DNA from: Cokeromyces recurvatus
Lineage: Eukaryota; Mucoromycota; Mucoromycetes; Mucorales; Mucoraceae
NCBI RefSeq assembly: GCF_025118155.1
Contig: NW_026251393.1
Span: forward strand, 558,001 to 622,000
Length of the DNA: 64,000 nucleotides
Direction: 5' to 3'
A program made the translations under genes and the position numbers. The number at the start of each line of letters is the position of its first letter. Position 1 is the stretch's first letter. The notes under the pieces are model-generated. The model was not told the origin of the DNA. It did not search any database and worked only from the letters and a program-made list of their open reading frames with translations. This document shows, piece by piece, positions 10,468 through 20,155 of the stretch.

Positions 10468-13037
10468 ATGTCTTCAGCATTTGAATCCTTTGTTGCTGTA
10501 CATAAATATCAATTATCTTCAATACCTGAAGAATTATGGCAGGTAAAGTATATAAAAAGTTTATAAACACACACACACAAAAAAAAAATTTATATTTATT
10601 GTTAAACATATAAAAGTCCCTTTTTATGAAATTGGGCGAAGATTATCTCGATGCAGGTAAATTTATTTGACACATGATATACCCAAAAAAACAAAAACAA
10701 TATATAGTTAATAATAAATATATATCATCGATAAGGTAATTTTGTTGAGCTTCATCATGGTGATCCTATGGAAGGTTACACTCTTCACGTCAAAGCTGAT
10801 AAAACAATTAAAAAACACAGGTGAAATAATTTAAAAATAAATAAATTGAAGCGTTAAAATTAATGATAATAAAATATATATGATAGTGAGATATTCTTAG
10901 TTGATCATGCTTGGACTACTTCTCCAGAAACAGCAAAAGAAGAATTACGCTTAAATCCTTCTTTGATGGATCGACTTGAAAATTTGATGAACATTGATCC
11001 CATCGATGCTCCTGTAGATTCTGATGATGAAGAGGATGACGAAATAAAGCCTAGCGATGAATTAGTTCAACTTGTAGCTACTCAAGCTAATGTCTCAGAA
11101 AAAGAAGCTAGAGAAGCATTAATAGCTGAGAACAATGAAGTAGTAAATGCTATTATGGTAAGAACTTGTTATATCTATATCTATATCTATACATATACAT
11201 ATATTTTAATTAAATTATTTATTAACAAAGATTTATCAACTACACTAGCATTTAACAATCGATCCTGAAGCAAAAGCTGAAGCAGATAGATTACAGGATC
11301 AAGTAATGGGTCAAATGCTTGCAAGTGGAAAGCCTCAAGAGAAAGAGGACAAGGAAAATAGAGAAAGATTAAAGAGAAGAGAGGAAAGAGAAAAGACATG
11401 GATAAATCAACGTGTCGAGCAGATTTACGAAAAAATGTGGTCGTATCTTCAAACCTATACTTATTCTATTCTTCAACAAGATGGTCAACCCATTTCTCAA
11501 ACTGCTTGGTATATTACTGATGAAGTTGGCTCTGCCATCTGCCATTCTTCTGACCCTAATGTCATCTGTTTACCTTTCATCTTTTCTCGTGGTGCAAGCG
11601 GAATGATTCCGTATAGTGTTATTTTCCCCATTAAAGATATTGGACCTGGAGAAATAATTACATGCGATATTTTGCCAAAGAGCATTCAACGTGAATCAGA
11701 CAAGCTTGCTTATCTTTTTGCCTTTGAAGATAGAGTTTTGTTGGATAATGGTATTCAGAGCAAGCGTAATGAATTAATTGATTTATTCAAAGCGAAACAA
11801 GAAAAATTGAAGAATCAAACATTTACATCCGTTGAAAGTTTAAAGTATTTGTCTGCCGAAAAAGTATTAGAGACTTTGAAAAAGGAGGGTGAAGATAAGG
11901 CCAAGGCTGAAAAGATTGTCGTTTATACTGATACTACATTTATTCAACAATACTTAAAACTGGATAACGTCAAGTTTACAGACGATCCTATTAAGGCTGA
12001 TATCATCTGGACTAGCAATATGTTCGAAAGCTGGGATTCTCTTAAATCTCAACAAATTATTAATCGAATCCCTAACGAAGAATGTATTACTTTTAAAAAT
12101 AAGTTAAATGAATTAATCTATAATACTTTTGGTCTCCCTGATTGGTATCTTCCTACATATAATATCACAACTCAGTTATCAGAATTTGTTGGTGACTTCT
12201 TAAGTAAAGAAGATGAAGTAAATACAAATATCTGGATTACAAAGCCCTGGAGTATGTCTAGTAGTTCAAGTCTTGATGTTACAAAAAACCTTTCTAAAAT
12301 CATTCGTCAATATGATAATCCAGTACCCAGAATTGCTCAACAGTATTTGACTTCTCCTTGTCTTTACAATGGAAAAAAATTCGGTCTTCATTATTTTGTC
12401 CTTGTCTATCGTACTGAGCCTCATTTAGTTGCTTGTGTTTATAACATGTTTTTGGTTCGTTTAGCTAATAAAAAGTACAGCATAGAGAATTTGGACGATC
12501 ATGAGAGTCAGCTTACAACAATGAATCAAATGACTCAATTAGACTGCAAGAGTTTCATTCATAACGTTGAAAAGCAACACAATTTTAAATGGGATTTCAT
12601 TCAAAGAGATATTAACACAGTTATAAAAAGTAAATATAAAATTGACATGTATTCATTTTTTAGTAGTAGCCGTGTTTTTGCTAACTTTATTATTGCTAGA
12701 TATTTTGATTGCTGCAACAAATACATCTCAACCTTTAGGTTCATTAACAGAAAATAATACTTCAAAGTTGAATACATTTAGTGTTTATGGAGTAGATATT
12801 ATATTAACAAATACTTTTAAGCCTATCATCACTGGTGTTAACTCTTCTCCAGATTGTATCAAAGCCTGTGAAGTAAGTTATTAAAAAAAAAAAAAAAAAA
12901 AAGAATATAACAAATTTATTAATTTCTATATTCATTTGCTTTAGTATGATTCTGAATTTGTCAATGATATCTTTTCAGTAATTGATGGCCGTTTTGGTAA
13001 CATCGAGAAAAGCTTAAGTAAATTTACACCACTATAA
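10468..13037 (+). CDS. TTLL12: TTLL12-like tubulin-tyrosine-ligase family protein with inserted UBA segment
   Basis: Exons 10468-10542, 10617-10656, 10736-10820, 10887-11157, 11249-12629, about 12670-12872 and 12945-13037 give about 715 aa. The N-terminal region matches TTLL12 (FMKLGEDYLDAG, then FLVDHAWTT). The C-terminal TTL/ATP-grasp-like region includes WITKPWSM, ARSL-like positions, LDDHESQLTTMN and the terminal VNSSPDC...FVNDIFS block. Between these parts, residues about 110-150 read DELVQLVATQANVSEKEARE then NEVVNAIMHLT, closely like the UBA of NAC-alpha/HYPK. An Arg/Lys/Glu coiled region follows. Human TTLL12 is linked to histone/tubulin modification without firm ligase activity, so enzymatic function here is open. 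The acceptor of the sixth exon is TAGTAGTAG (12661-12669), three possible in-frame sites. Confidence 0.85.
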
Positions 13038-13175
13038 AATAAAGATTTTGGTTTAAGGATTTATTACTGTTATTATTACTATTACTATTTTTTTTTTTTT
13101 TTTTTTTTTCGAAGCAATATATAGGATATATTTATATATTTATTTATATTTATTTGTTTATTTATAAATATGCGT

Positions 13176-14360
13176 TTAATTGGCAGTTTCATTATTTGAA
13201 GTCATAGTCGGAGGTAAAGACATATTAGGAGTGGTAGATAGATTGGGAGAGGATGCCATAATGACTACAGGAGGAGGTTTAGTTTTTCTAGAAGTATTTA
13301 GAGTTAGAGTTTCCGTATGATTTGTTGAAATAACAGAAGTGCCAATTGTAGCAGTAGAGGTATTTGTATGAACCATAGGTTCATTATTATTTCCAATCGT
13401 AGTCATAAGAGTACTGGATGATTCAGTAGTGTTTGGTAAATCGAGTACATCCCTTCTTTTCAAATCTTGCTGTATATTTTCAATATCCTTTGCAAGGATA
13501 TTAGTGACACCATTAGCTTTCAGTGACTTGACAATAAAGGAAACACCTACATGTTCTCTTAATAATCGATGAACAATCAATAAATGCTCGGGAGATAAAG
13601 ATCGATACATAGCATAAGTACGAGGGTCTTCAGCAATAGGATGATTATGTTCTCCAATACTCTTACGAATAATCCAAAAACTACCACGACAACATCGAGC
13701 ATAAATCATACAAGCGCATCCTGTCTTTTGCGATCGACGAATACGTGGCTTTATTGTCTTATTCGTTTGAGGTCTCTTCGTATTCTTTCGATAATGTCCA
13801 CCATGCTTACAAATTAAGTAAATCTTTGTCTTGTCTGACTTACTTGTAGTTAGTGCAACATTATACTTTCTACCATATTCATAAGCTTCCGTACGAAGTT
13901 CTTCCAAAGTTTGAAACATTCGGCCCATTGCAAATCTTTCATAAAATTCTGTAATGATGGGACTGGAAGGGTCTAACTGAACAGTACCTGAGCTGTTATT
14001 TTCATTGTTATTATTAGTGTTGTTTTCAGTTGAAATAGAGTTGCTGCTATTGTTCGAGCTTAATGTTTGTGACAAAAGTTGATTATTTGCATTTAATAAG
14101 GTTTGATTATTTTGAGTCGTTGCTAAAGTAGGATGGCTTATAAGTGGATGATTGTCCATCAAGTTATGAATTAAAGGCTGACTGTTCACATCAATTAATG
14201 TTTGTTGTGCAAAATCAGTGAGAGTTGTTGTTTGTTTAAGAGCATTAGACAGATTCTTGGCTGCTTCAGTTAAAGAATTTATTTGACTTTCAGAGATATT
14301 TGTAGGAATAGATTGACTATTAACTTCAGACAAGATCTCGTGTTTGACTTCTTGACTCAT
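13176..14360 (-). CDS. FAR1/GCM-type zinc-finger DNA-binding protein
   Basis: A single open frame of 394 aa with no intron, unusual in this window. The N-terminal third and the C-terminus are Ser/Thr/Asn/Gln-rich, like activation or linker regions. Residues about 150-245 form a FAR1-like WRKY/GCM zinc-chelating domain: it starts LEELRTEAYEYGRKYN, carries the first Cys in LICKHGG, then CACMIYARCC and the terminal HNHP. After it comes a helical SPEHLLIVHRLLREHVGVS segment typical of proteins derived from MULE transposases. The transposase core (DDE) is absent, so this looks like a host regulator rather than an active transposon. It is convergent with the TTLL12-like gene. Target genes are unknown. 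Confidence 0.75.
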   Translation of the reverse strand: MSQEVKHEILSEVNSQSIPTNISESQINSLTEAAKNLSNALKQTTTLTDFAQQTLIDVNSQPLIHNLMDNHPLISHPTLATTQNNQTLLNANNQLLSQTLSSNNSSNSISTENNTNNNNENNSSGTVQLDPSSPIITEFYERFAMGRMFQTLEELRTEAYEYGRKYNVALTTSKSDKTKIYLICKHGGHYRKNTKRPQTNKTIKPRIRRSQKTGCACMIYARCCRGSFWIIRKSIGEHNHPIAEDPRTYAMYRSLSPEHLLIVHRLLREHVGVSFIVKSLKANGVTNILAKDIENIQQDLKRRDVLDLPNTTESSSTLMTTIGNNNEPMVHTNTSTATIGTSVISTNHTETLTLNTSRKTKPPPVVIMASSPNLSTTPNMSLPPTMTSNNETAN

Positions 14361-14766
14361 ATTTTATATACACACCCACACACACAACGCAATAAAATAG
14401 TAATAAAAGAAGAGGAAAAAAAAAAGGCGAATTAGAAAACAAATTCAAAATTTCACTAATGGCACCCATTTGTACAGTTATCATTTACTACAATAAAAAT
14501 TTTTTTTTCTAATATTCATTTGCGGATAAACATTTAACCCGTATAATATACAAGAATTTTAATCGTTGAAAACACATATTATTGTATGTTAATTTTGTAT
14601 AGGGAATATCATGTTTTATATTACTGATAGAAAGCCTGCTACAATAAGCTCACAAAGTTATAGGCTATATAAAAGACATCTTTTTTTTTCTTTCTTTCAA
14701 TCTGTTTTATGGTTAAGTTTTAACCATTTGATAGATAACAATATCTTTTATACAAACTTATTTTTA
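14361..14766. other. Promoter-side spacer of the FAR1-type gene
   Basis: AT-rich with CA repeats near 14372-14387 (ACACACCCACACACACA-like) directly upstream of the start codon. No gene is seen. It ends at the TA dinucleotide where a transposon begins. Confidence 0.5.
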
Positions 14767-15693
14767 CAGTGCTAACAGTGCCAAATGGCGGTTTTGCAAA
14801 TCATAGTGGCGGCTTTTCGAAAGTTTAAATGACGGCTTTCCCAAACTCAAATGGCAGCTTTGCAAACTCCAATTGACGGATTTTGCTTATTTCATTTTCA
14901 GTGCGACCTTTTTTTTTTTTTCTTTTTGCTGTTCCAAATGCAATATTTTCAATTTCTTTACACTTTCTATCGTTTTTCTGATAGATGAAGGGGTCCTTCT
15001 TTTTTCTCTGCTGTATACATTGCAGCTGCTAACCCTTTTTACAACAATAGCTTTTCTGCTTTGGAAGCTGACTACTTGATCCATGACAGCATAGTTAAGT
15101 TCGTCTTTAACAAACAAAACAAAGAATGAATTGTACAACTTTAGAATACTAGATAGAAAAGGATAGGCGACCTTTGATGTAATTAGATCTGAGAACTTTA
15201 CTGTTAAACTTGCCAAATAGTAGAAATGGGTTAATGGTGTATATAAAGCACTGTAGTCAATACAGTACATATTCAGATGGATGCTGATATTAATTATCGT
15301 AGTGTGTAAAGAACTTTCCAATTGTTTCTTTAATACTAAACTAAACACGTTGCCATTATCAATGTGTCTACAATTTTCATATATTGATTTTGTCGTAAGG
15401 GAAGTTGAATTGGACTTTTCGATTCAACTTTATGTTGACAATCATCCAAAGTAAGACGTAGCCAGTTCGAGAATAAGGACGATTTACAGACTAATATAAA
15501 GGAAGCCAGCAATAATGTCCCCGTTCGCCATATTCGAAATATCATTCAACACTCTGTCAGTGTATTTGACAAATTGTTTAGAAAAAGAGGCCAACTAAAG
15601 CAGCTTACTTTATAAATAAATTGCTTTCATTCATCCAAACTATAAAACGCCAAATGAAATAAGTAAAACCGTCATTTAGCATTGTTAACACTG
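14767..15693. mobile_element. Tc1/mariner-type TIR element, 927 bp, non-canonical content
   Basis: The left end is CAGTGCTAACAGTGCCAAAT and continues ..GGCGGTTTT. The right end, read inward on the minus strand, is CAGTGTTAACAATGCTAAAT and continues ..GACGGTTTT. They match over about 30 bp with only transition differences. Both ends are flanked by TA (14765-14766 and 15694-15695), the target duplication of the IS630/Tc1/mariner superfamily. Inside the left end are about five degenerate 22-nt units built on AAATGRCGGYTTT (14780-14898). The last of them (TGACGG, TTTT, CTTATTTCATTT) also matches the right subterminal sequence. No DDE transposase is visible; two overlapping minus-strand frames fill the interior. 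Confidence 0.8.
14887..15545 (-). pseudogene. Interrupted ORF inside the TIR element, unknown protein
   Basis: Two overlapping minus-strand frames, 15545-15336 (69 aa) and 15348-14887 (153 aa), are offset by one frame and would join as one protein by a single frameshift. The join region is too small for a normal intron. The second frame has stretches such as YYLASLTVKFSDLITSKVAY and FVLFVKDELNYAVMD, then a basic RKTIESVKKLK region. No transposase motif was recognised, so it may be a captured gene fragment or element-specific protein. Confidence 0.4.
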
Positions 15694-15695
15694 TA

Positions 15696-15931
15696 TTAGA
15701 TTTAGAATTATTTGAAGCAGGTAAATAAATAATATTAAAAGAACAGTCTTTTAAAAGAGCATTCTATCTTTGCAATCTTATTATTATTTTAAAGCTTATA
15801 TGTATATCAATCCTTAAAAGAATTAAATAAACACGAATAGAAAATAAAAATAATAATAAGCATATATGATCTCTATATTTTTAGTAAATTTAAATTTTGC
15901 TTTACTGGTTTACTGTGACATCATTTGCCCA

Positions 15932-15974
<43 letters not shown>

Positions 15975-16034
15975 ATAAATATTTATATTTATATGAATAC
16001 ATATAAGTTTATTCCTTTTGTTTTCTAATTCATC
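15696..16034. other. TAF4 upstream region
   Basis: AT-rich spacer containing a poly(T) of about 30 nt (roughly 15938-15970) that ends about 65 nt before the TAF4 start codon. Likely promoter and leader; no gene is seen. Confidence 0.5.
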
Positions 16035-16959
16035 ATGACTGATAAAGGAGATTCGAAGCAAGAAGAGACACAAAAAGATCTAAATTTCTCTATTCAAGAT
16101 GTTTTAGAGAATAAAGAAAAGAATCAATCTATTCAATCAATGGTCCAGACATTTAAAAATGAAGAAAATCAATCAGCTTCATATAAGAATCTTCCTGCAG
16201 AAATACAACATTTATTTACTTTACCAGAACAATCATACGCGTCGACACCTAATGCTCAATCATGGAACAGTTCCAATATAAATAGTAGATCTTCTACCAA
16301 TACACCAGCAGCTTCTTTTGTCACGCCACCTACTCAAGAACAAAATGCTACTCCTTCACCCTTACTTTCAAATAATATTAATAACAATTCTGCAAATAAT
16401 GTAAAAAGTTTAAAACCTTCTTTACAACCAAATAATCAATCTCCAATTCAGTCTTCTCCCCAACCAATGACATCTAGTCCTCAAATAACAACTGCAAATA
16501 CACAACCATCACCAAAGCCAACAGGTGAACAGGACAAGCCTTTTGTTAACTCTCCAAAAACAAATATACAGCCTTTATCTTCACCACAAATGAATGTTCA
16601 TTCACCACTTATTCATGTACATCCTTCACCGCAAGTCCAAGCTCAAGTTCGTTCTCCTCTAACCTCAGTTCAATCCTCGCCTAAAGCGATAACACCTCAG
16701 TCACCTTTTATTCATCCTAATTCTCCTGCTATACAATCCCCTATCAAAAGCCAACAACAAAGTCATCAAAAGCCAATTAGCCAATTGCAGTCTCAGTCAC
16801 CCACTATACATCAATCTCCAAAACCTATTGCTCCACAGATGACTCCAAAGCTACAACCTCAACAACAAACTCAGCCTTCAATTATTTCTAATAACCCTCA
16901 ACAACCGACAGGAGGTAAGCATAAAACAGAAAAAAAATACTATATTATTTATTTACTAA

Positions 16960-17000
<41 letters not shown>

Positions 17001-17483
17001 TAAGCTTCTCCCATGACTTTATTAGACAATCTTACGTCGCAAATGCCGCCTGAACGTAAAGAGAAATTCATTGATTTGTTCAGACAATTACAAGTAATCA
17101 ACATGTAAAAAGCTATCAATGCGTGAATTTGTATTAATTATTTTTTTTCCCCATAGAATAACGCAGTTACAGCAAATCAATTTTTAGCCCAAGCAAGGGT
17201 ATTATTAGATCAACAACAATATCAACAATTAGAAAATTTAAAAAATAAGCCGCCTCCAAGAAATGTAGCAATAAGACCTCCTATTCAACCACAACCAATA
17301 ATGATACCACCTCAACAGAATATAATTAAACAACCAATAAGTAGTTCTCAAGTTCGTGCTGAAGATGCTCAACGTTCTATGTCTGGCTTGATTTCTCCTC
17401 AAGCTAAAAGATCAAAAGTTTCTGATATATCCAGTAATGCTTCTCAAACTTTACCATTATATAGATCAAATATAACACCCTTA

Positions 17484-17523
<40 letters not shown>

Positions 17524-17598
17524 TGCAACAACAACATTTAATTCAGCAGCATCAACAGATGTTACTTCAACAACAACAACAGCAGCAACAGCAACAGC

Positions 17599-17635
<37 letters not shown>

Positions 17636-17657
17636 GCATCAACAGATGTTACTTCAA

Positions 17658-17692
<35 letters not shown>

Positions 17693-18864
17693 ACAACAAC
17701 AACAACAACAAAAGCAACAGTCACAACCACAGCAGCCAACTCCACCTCCACAACAGCTACAACAGATTCAATTTCAAATAAATGCAGCTGAGCAAACGCC
17801 CAATAATAATAGGGCTCCTGAAATCGAGGAGACTTCTACGATAACTCAGGATTTTATGAATACCGAAATGCTTACAGAAATTATATCCAAAATAAGTAAG
17901 TATAATGAATATGCAAGTCTAAGTCTACATATAAAAATAAATAAATTAAATAAATATTATAGTTGCAGATACAAAGTTAAAGCTAGATCCAGATGTTGTG
18001 ACATTAATCGCACTCTCTGTTCAAAAACGTGTTCAACGTCTTGTTGAACATATGATTATTGCATCTAAACATCGTACAGAATCACAAACATTTACTCAAC
18101 CACCTGTAGATGAAACAGGTCATCATCCTTTCAAGATTGTGGATGTTCATGATATTAAAAAGCAATTATTAGCAGTTGAACGTGTTGAACGAGAAGAAGA
18201 AAGGAAACGAAAAGAAGCTATACTGGAGCGTGAAAGAAAAGCACATATGGGAGAGGAAGGTGGAGATACAGGAGATGATGATAGTAGACCCGCAAAGAAA
18301 AAGAAAAAGAAAGAGATGGGGCCTGGAGTAACAGCTCGATATATGAGTGATGATGTACGTAATAAAACTACGAATGAGACAGCTTTAATGATTGCTGGTG
18401 GTGTTATGAAAAGTTGGATGTTAACTGGCATGAATTCCCCCATTACACCTATTAAAGAGAAGCCAATAACACCATTGCCTTTATCAAGGCAAAATAGCAA
18501 TTCTCTAAATACAAGTATACATGATAGTACGACCCCAACATCTGATGCAGCTAATACTACTATATCTGGACACAATAATGAAGATCAGCCAAGAGGAAGA
18601 GGACGCCCTAGACGAAGAAAATCTGGTAGTGGACCTGATATAATAACAGGGAAAAAATCAAAAGCGTTCTTAAGCGGTAGAATTGGACATGATGGAGGAT
18701 TATTTTTACCACCTTCAACCATTGGTCGTCCACATTTAGGTGAACATTCAACAAGAAAAGTTACGATAAGAGACGCTTTATATGTGCTAGAAGATGAATA
18801 TGAAAATAACTTAGATTGTGCTCGTCGTACATTATTAAGAGCATATACGAATTACTTGAAATAA
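16035..18864 (+). CDS. TAF4: TFIID subunit TAF4
   Basis: Exons 16035-16914, 17005-17093, 17157-17895 and 17963-18864 total 2610 nt (869 aa), in phase. TAF4 pairs with TAF12 through a histone fold in the TFIID core. The N-terminal half is Pro/Ser/Gln/Asn-rich; a small conserved block (LLDNLTSQMPPERKEKF) spans the second exon. Next are long glutamine runs (17487-17718). The C-terminal TAF4 domain starts with a histone-fold-like segment (PDVVTLIALSVQKRVQRLVE), continues through HPFKIVDVHDIKKQLLAVER, and ends with the family hallmark VTIRDALYVLEDEYEN...LLRAYTNYLK. A basic patch (AKKKKKKEMG) and an AT-hook-like RGRGRPRRRK motif are also present. The first intron contains about 33 consecutive T residues. 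Confidence 0.93.
17487..17718 (+). repeat. CAA/CAG repeat encoding polyglutamine in TAF4
   Basis: Nearly 230 nt of mixed CAA/CAG codons with two copies of a HQQMLLQ-encoding spacer (17549-17570 and 17637-17658). This indicates segmental duplication within the tract. Confidence 0.9.
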
Positions 18865-18922
18865 AATAAAAAAATAAAAAAATATCCTGTATATGTTTCG
18901 TTTATTATTATGTACATTATTT

Positions 18923-19964
18923 TTACTGCTCCATTTGTTTGCGCACTGATTTCAAAAAATCTATAACAATCTCTTCATTCATGACAGCTGGTATATTGAC
19001 GTCTTTAGGTACTTCTTCAGGTTTAAGCTGATGACGTCTCTTTGCATTTAATGCTGCTTTTCTAGCTCGAATCTTTTCTGCATTTTCAGATAACATTTGT
19101 TTTCGTTTAGTTGATGCACTCGCAGTTGACTTGCGGGCATTCTCTGTTTCTTCTCTTAACTTTTTCAATTTCTCCATTTGTTCCTGACGTTCTTCTTCGT
19201 CTTTAGAAAATTGATAAAAACCAACACCTTTTGTTCTAATTTCACGATCAGCTTCATAATGATTCATATCACTTCGATCTGCTGCTTCATAGTTAGGTCT
19301 ATATGCAGCATAAGCAGTATTTATTTCTTCTTCTTCTTCTTCTGAATCCTCATTATATGATAATTCTGCAAGTTTAGGAAGCTGACTGCGGCGTACAATG
19401 CGATTACGTCCAAATTCATCTTCATATTCAACCCATGGATCATCATCCTTTTCATTCATAATACGTCTTTTTTTTCTACTTGATTCCTTTTTCGTTTGCT
19501 CTAACTCACGCTAATAGTGGAAAAAAAATAATGTAGTAATGTCAACTTCCTACACGTAATTTGCTTTCTTTATATACATATACATATTTATATACCTCTT
19601 GAAAATATTTACGATCAAAATCGATGAGTGGCATTTTTTCATCATCTTCCTCATCCACTATCAATTGTCCTGTTCGCATGGCTTCATACATCTTTGCCTT
19701 TTTCTCTAATTGTCGTCTACTCTTCATCAATATGTCTCCCTCTACAGCTGGTAAATCCTTTTGTTCATCTCTTTTGTTTCTATCTTGTACACCTTTATTT
19801 TGCTTTGACCAAATCGTCGGTTTTGCTTTAGGTTTTTGTGCTTGAACTTGCTTTCCTAAAGTCGATCGATTCTTTTCAAATTGCTCAATGTGTTGTGCAA
19901 GTTCTGCTTTTAAATCCACAGCTGTTGTCGCACTGACATTATTAATGACTTTACTTTTGTTCAT
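18923..19964 (-). CDS. CCDC174: CCDC174 family protein
   Basis: Two exons, 19964-19596 and 19510-18923 (957 nt, 318 aa), in phase. Family landmarks appear in order: VDLKAELAQHIEQFEKN at the N-terminus, IWSKQNKGVQDRN, LEKKAKMYEAMRTG, PLIDFDRKYF, then after the intron DDPWVEYEDEFGRNR and GVGFYQFSKDEEERQEQ followed by a long charged coiled coil. Human CCDC174 is a nuclear protein associated with the exon junction complex and late spliceosomes. The gene is convergent with TAF4 (58-nt gap) and lies downstream of CHD1 on the same strand, with a long T/A homopolymer between them. Confidence 0.88.
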
Positions 19965-20064
19965 TACTTTAAAATATTAACAATTTAAATTATAGAAAAA
20001 ATAAAAAAATAAAAAATAATAAAAAGTAAAAAATAATAAAAAGTAAAAATATATTCTTTATTTT

Positions 20065-20066
<2 letters not shown>

Positions 20067-20126
<60 letters not shown>
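20067..20126. repeat. Poly(T)47 followed by poly(A)13
   Basis: A T-run at 20067-20113 abuts an A-run at 20114-20126, forming a perfect A/T hairpin-capable block between CHD1 (3' end) and CCDC174 (5' end). Confidence 0.9.
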
Positions 20127-20127
<1 letters not shown>

Positions 20128-20155
20128 CTTTTTATTATTATACATACAAACACCT

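Noticed and set aside
17404..17751. Val/Ala-rich minus-strand frame of 115 aa
   Set aside because: It is the antisense of the TAF4 glutamine repeat and has no independent support.
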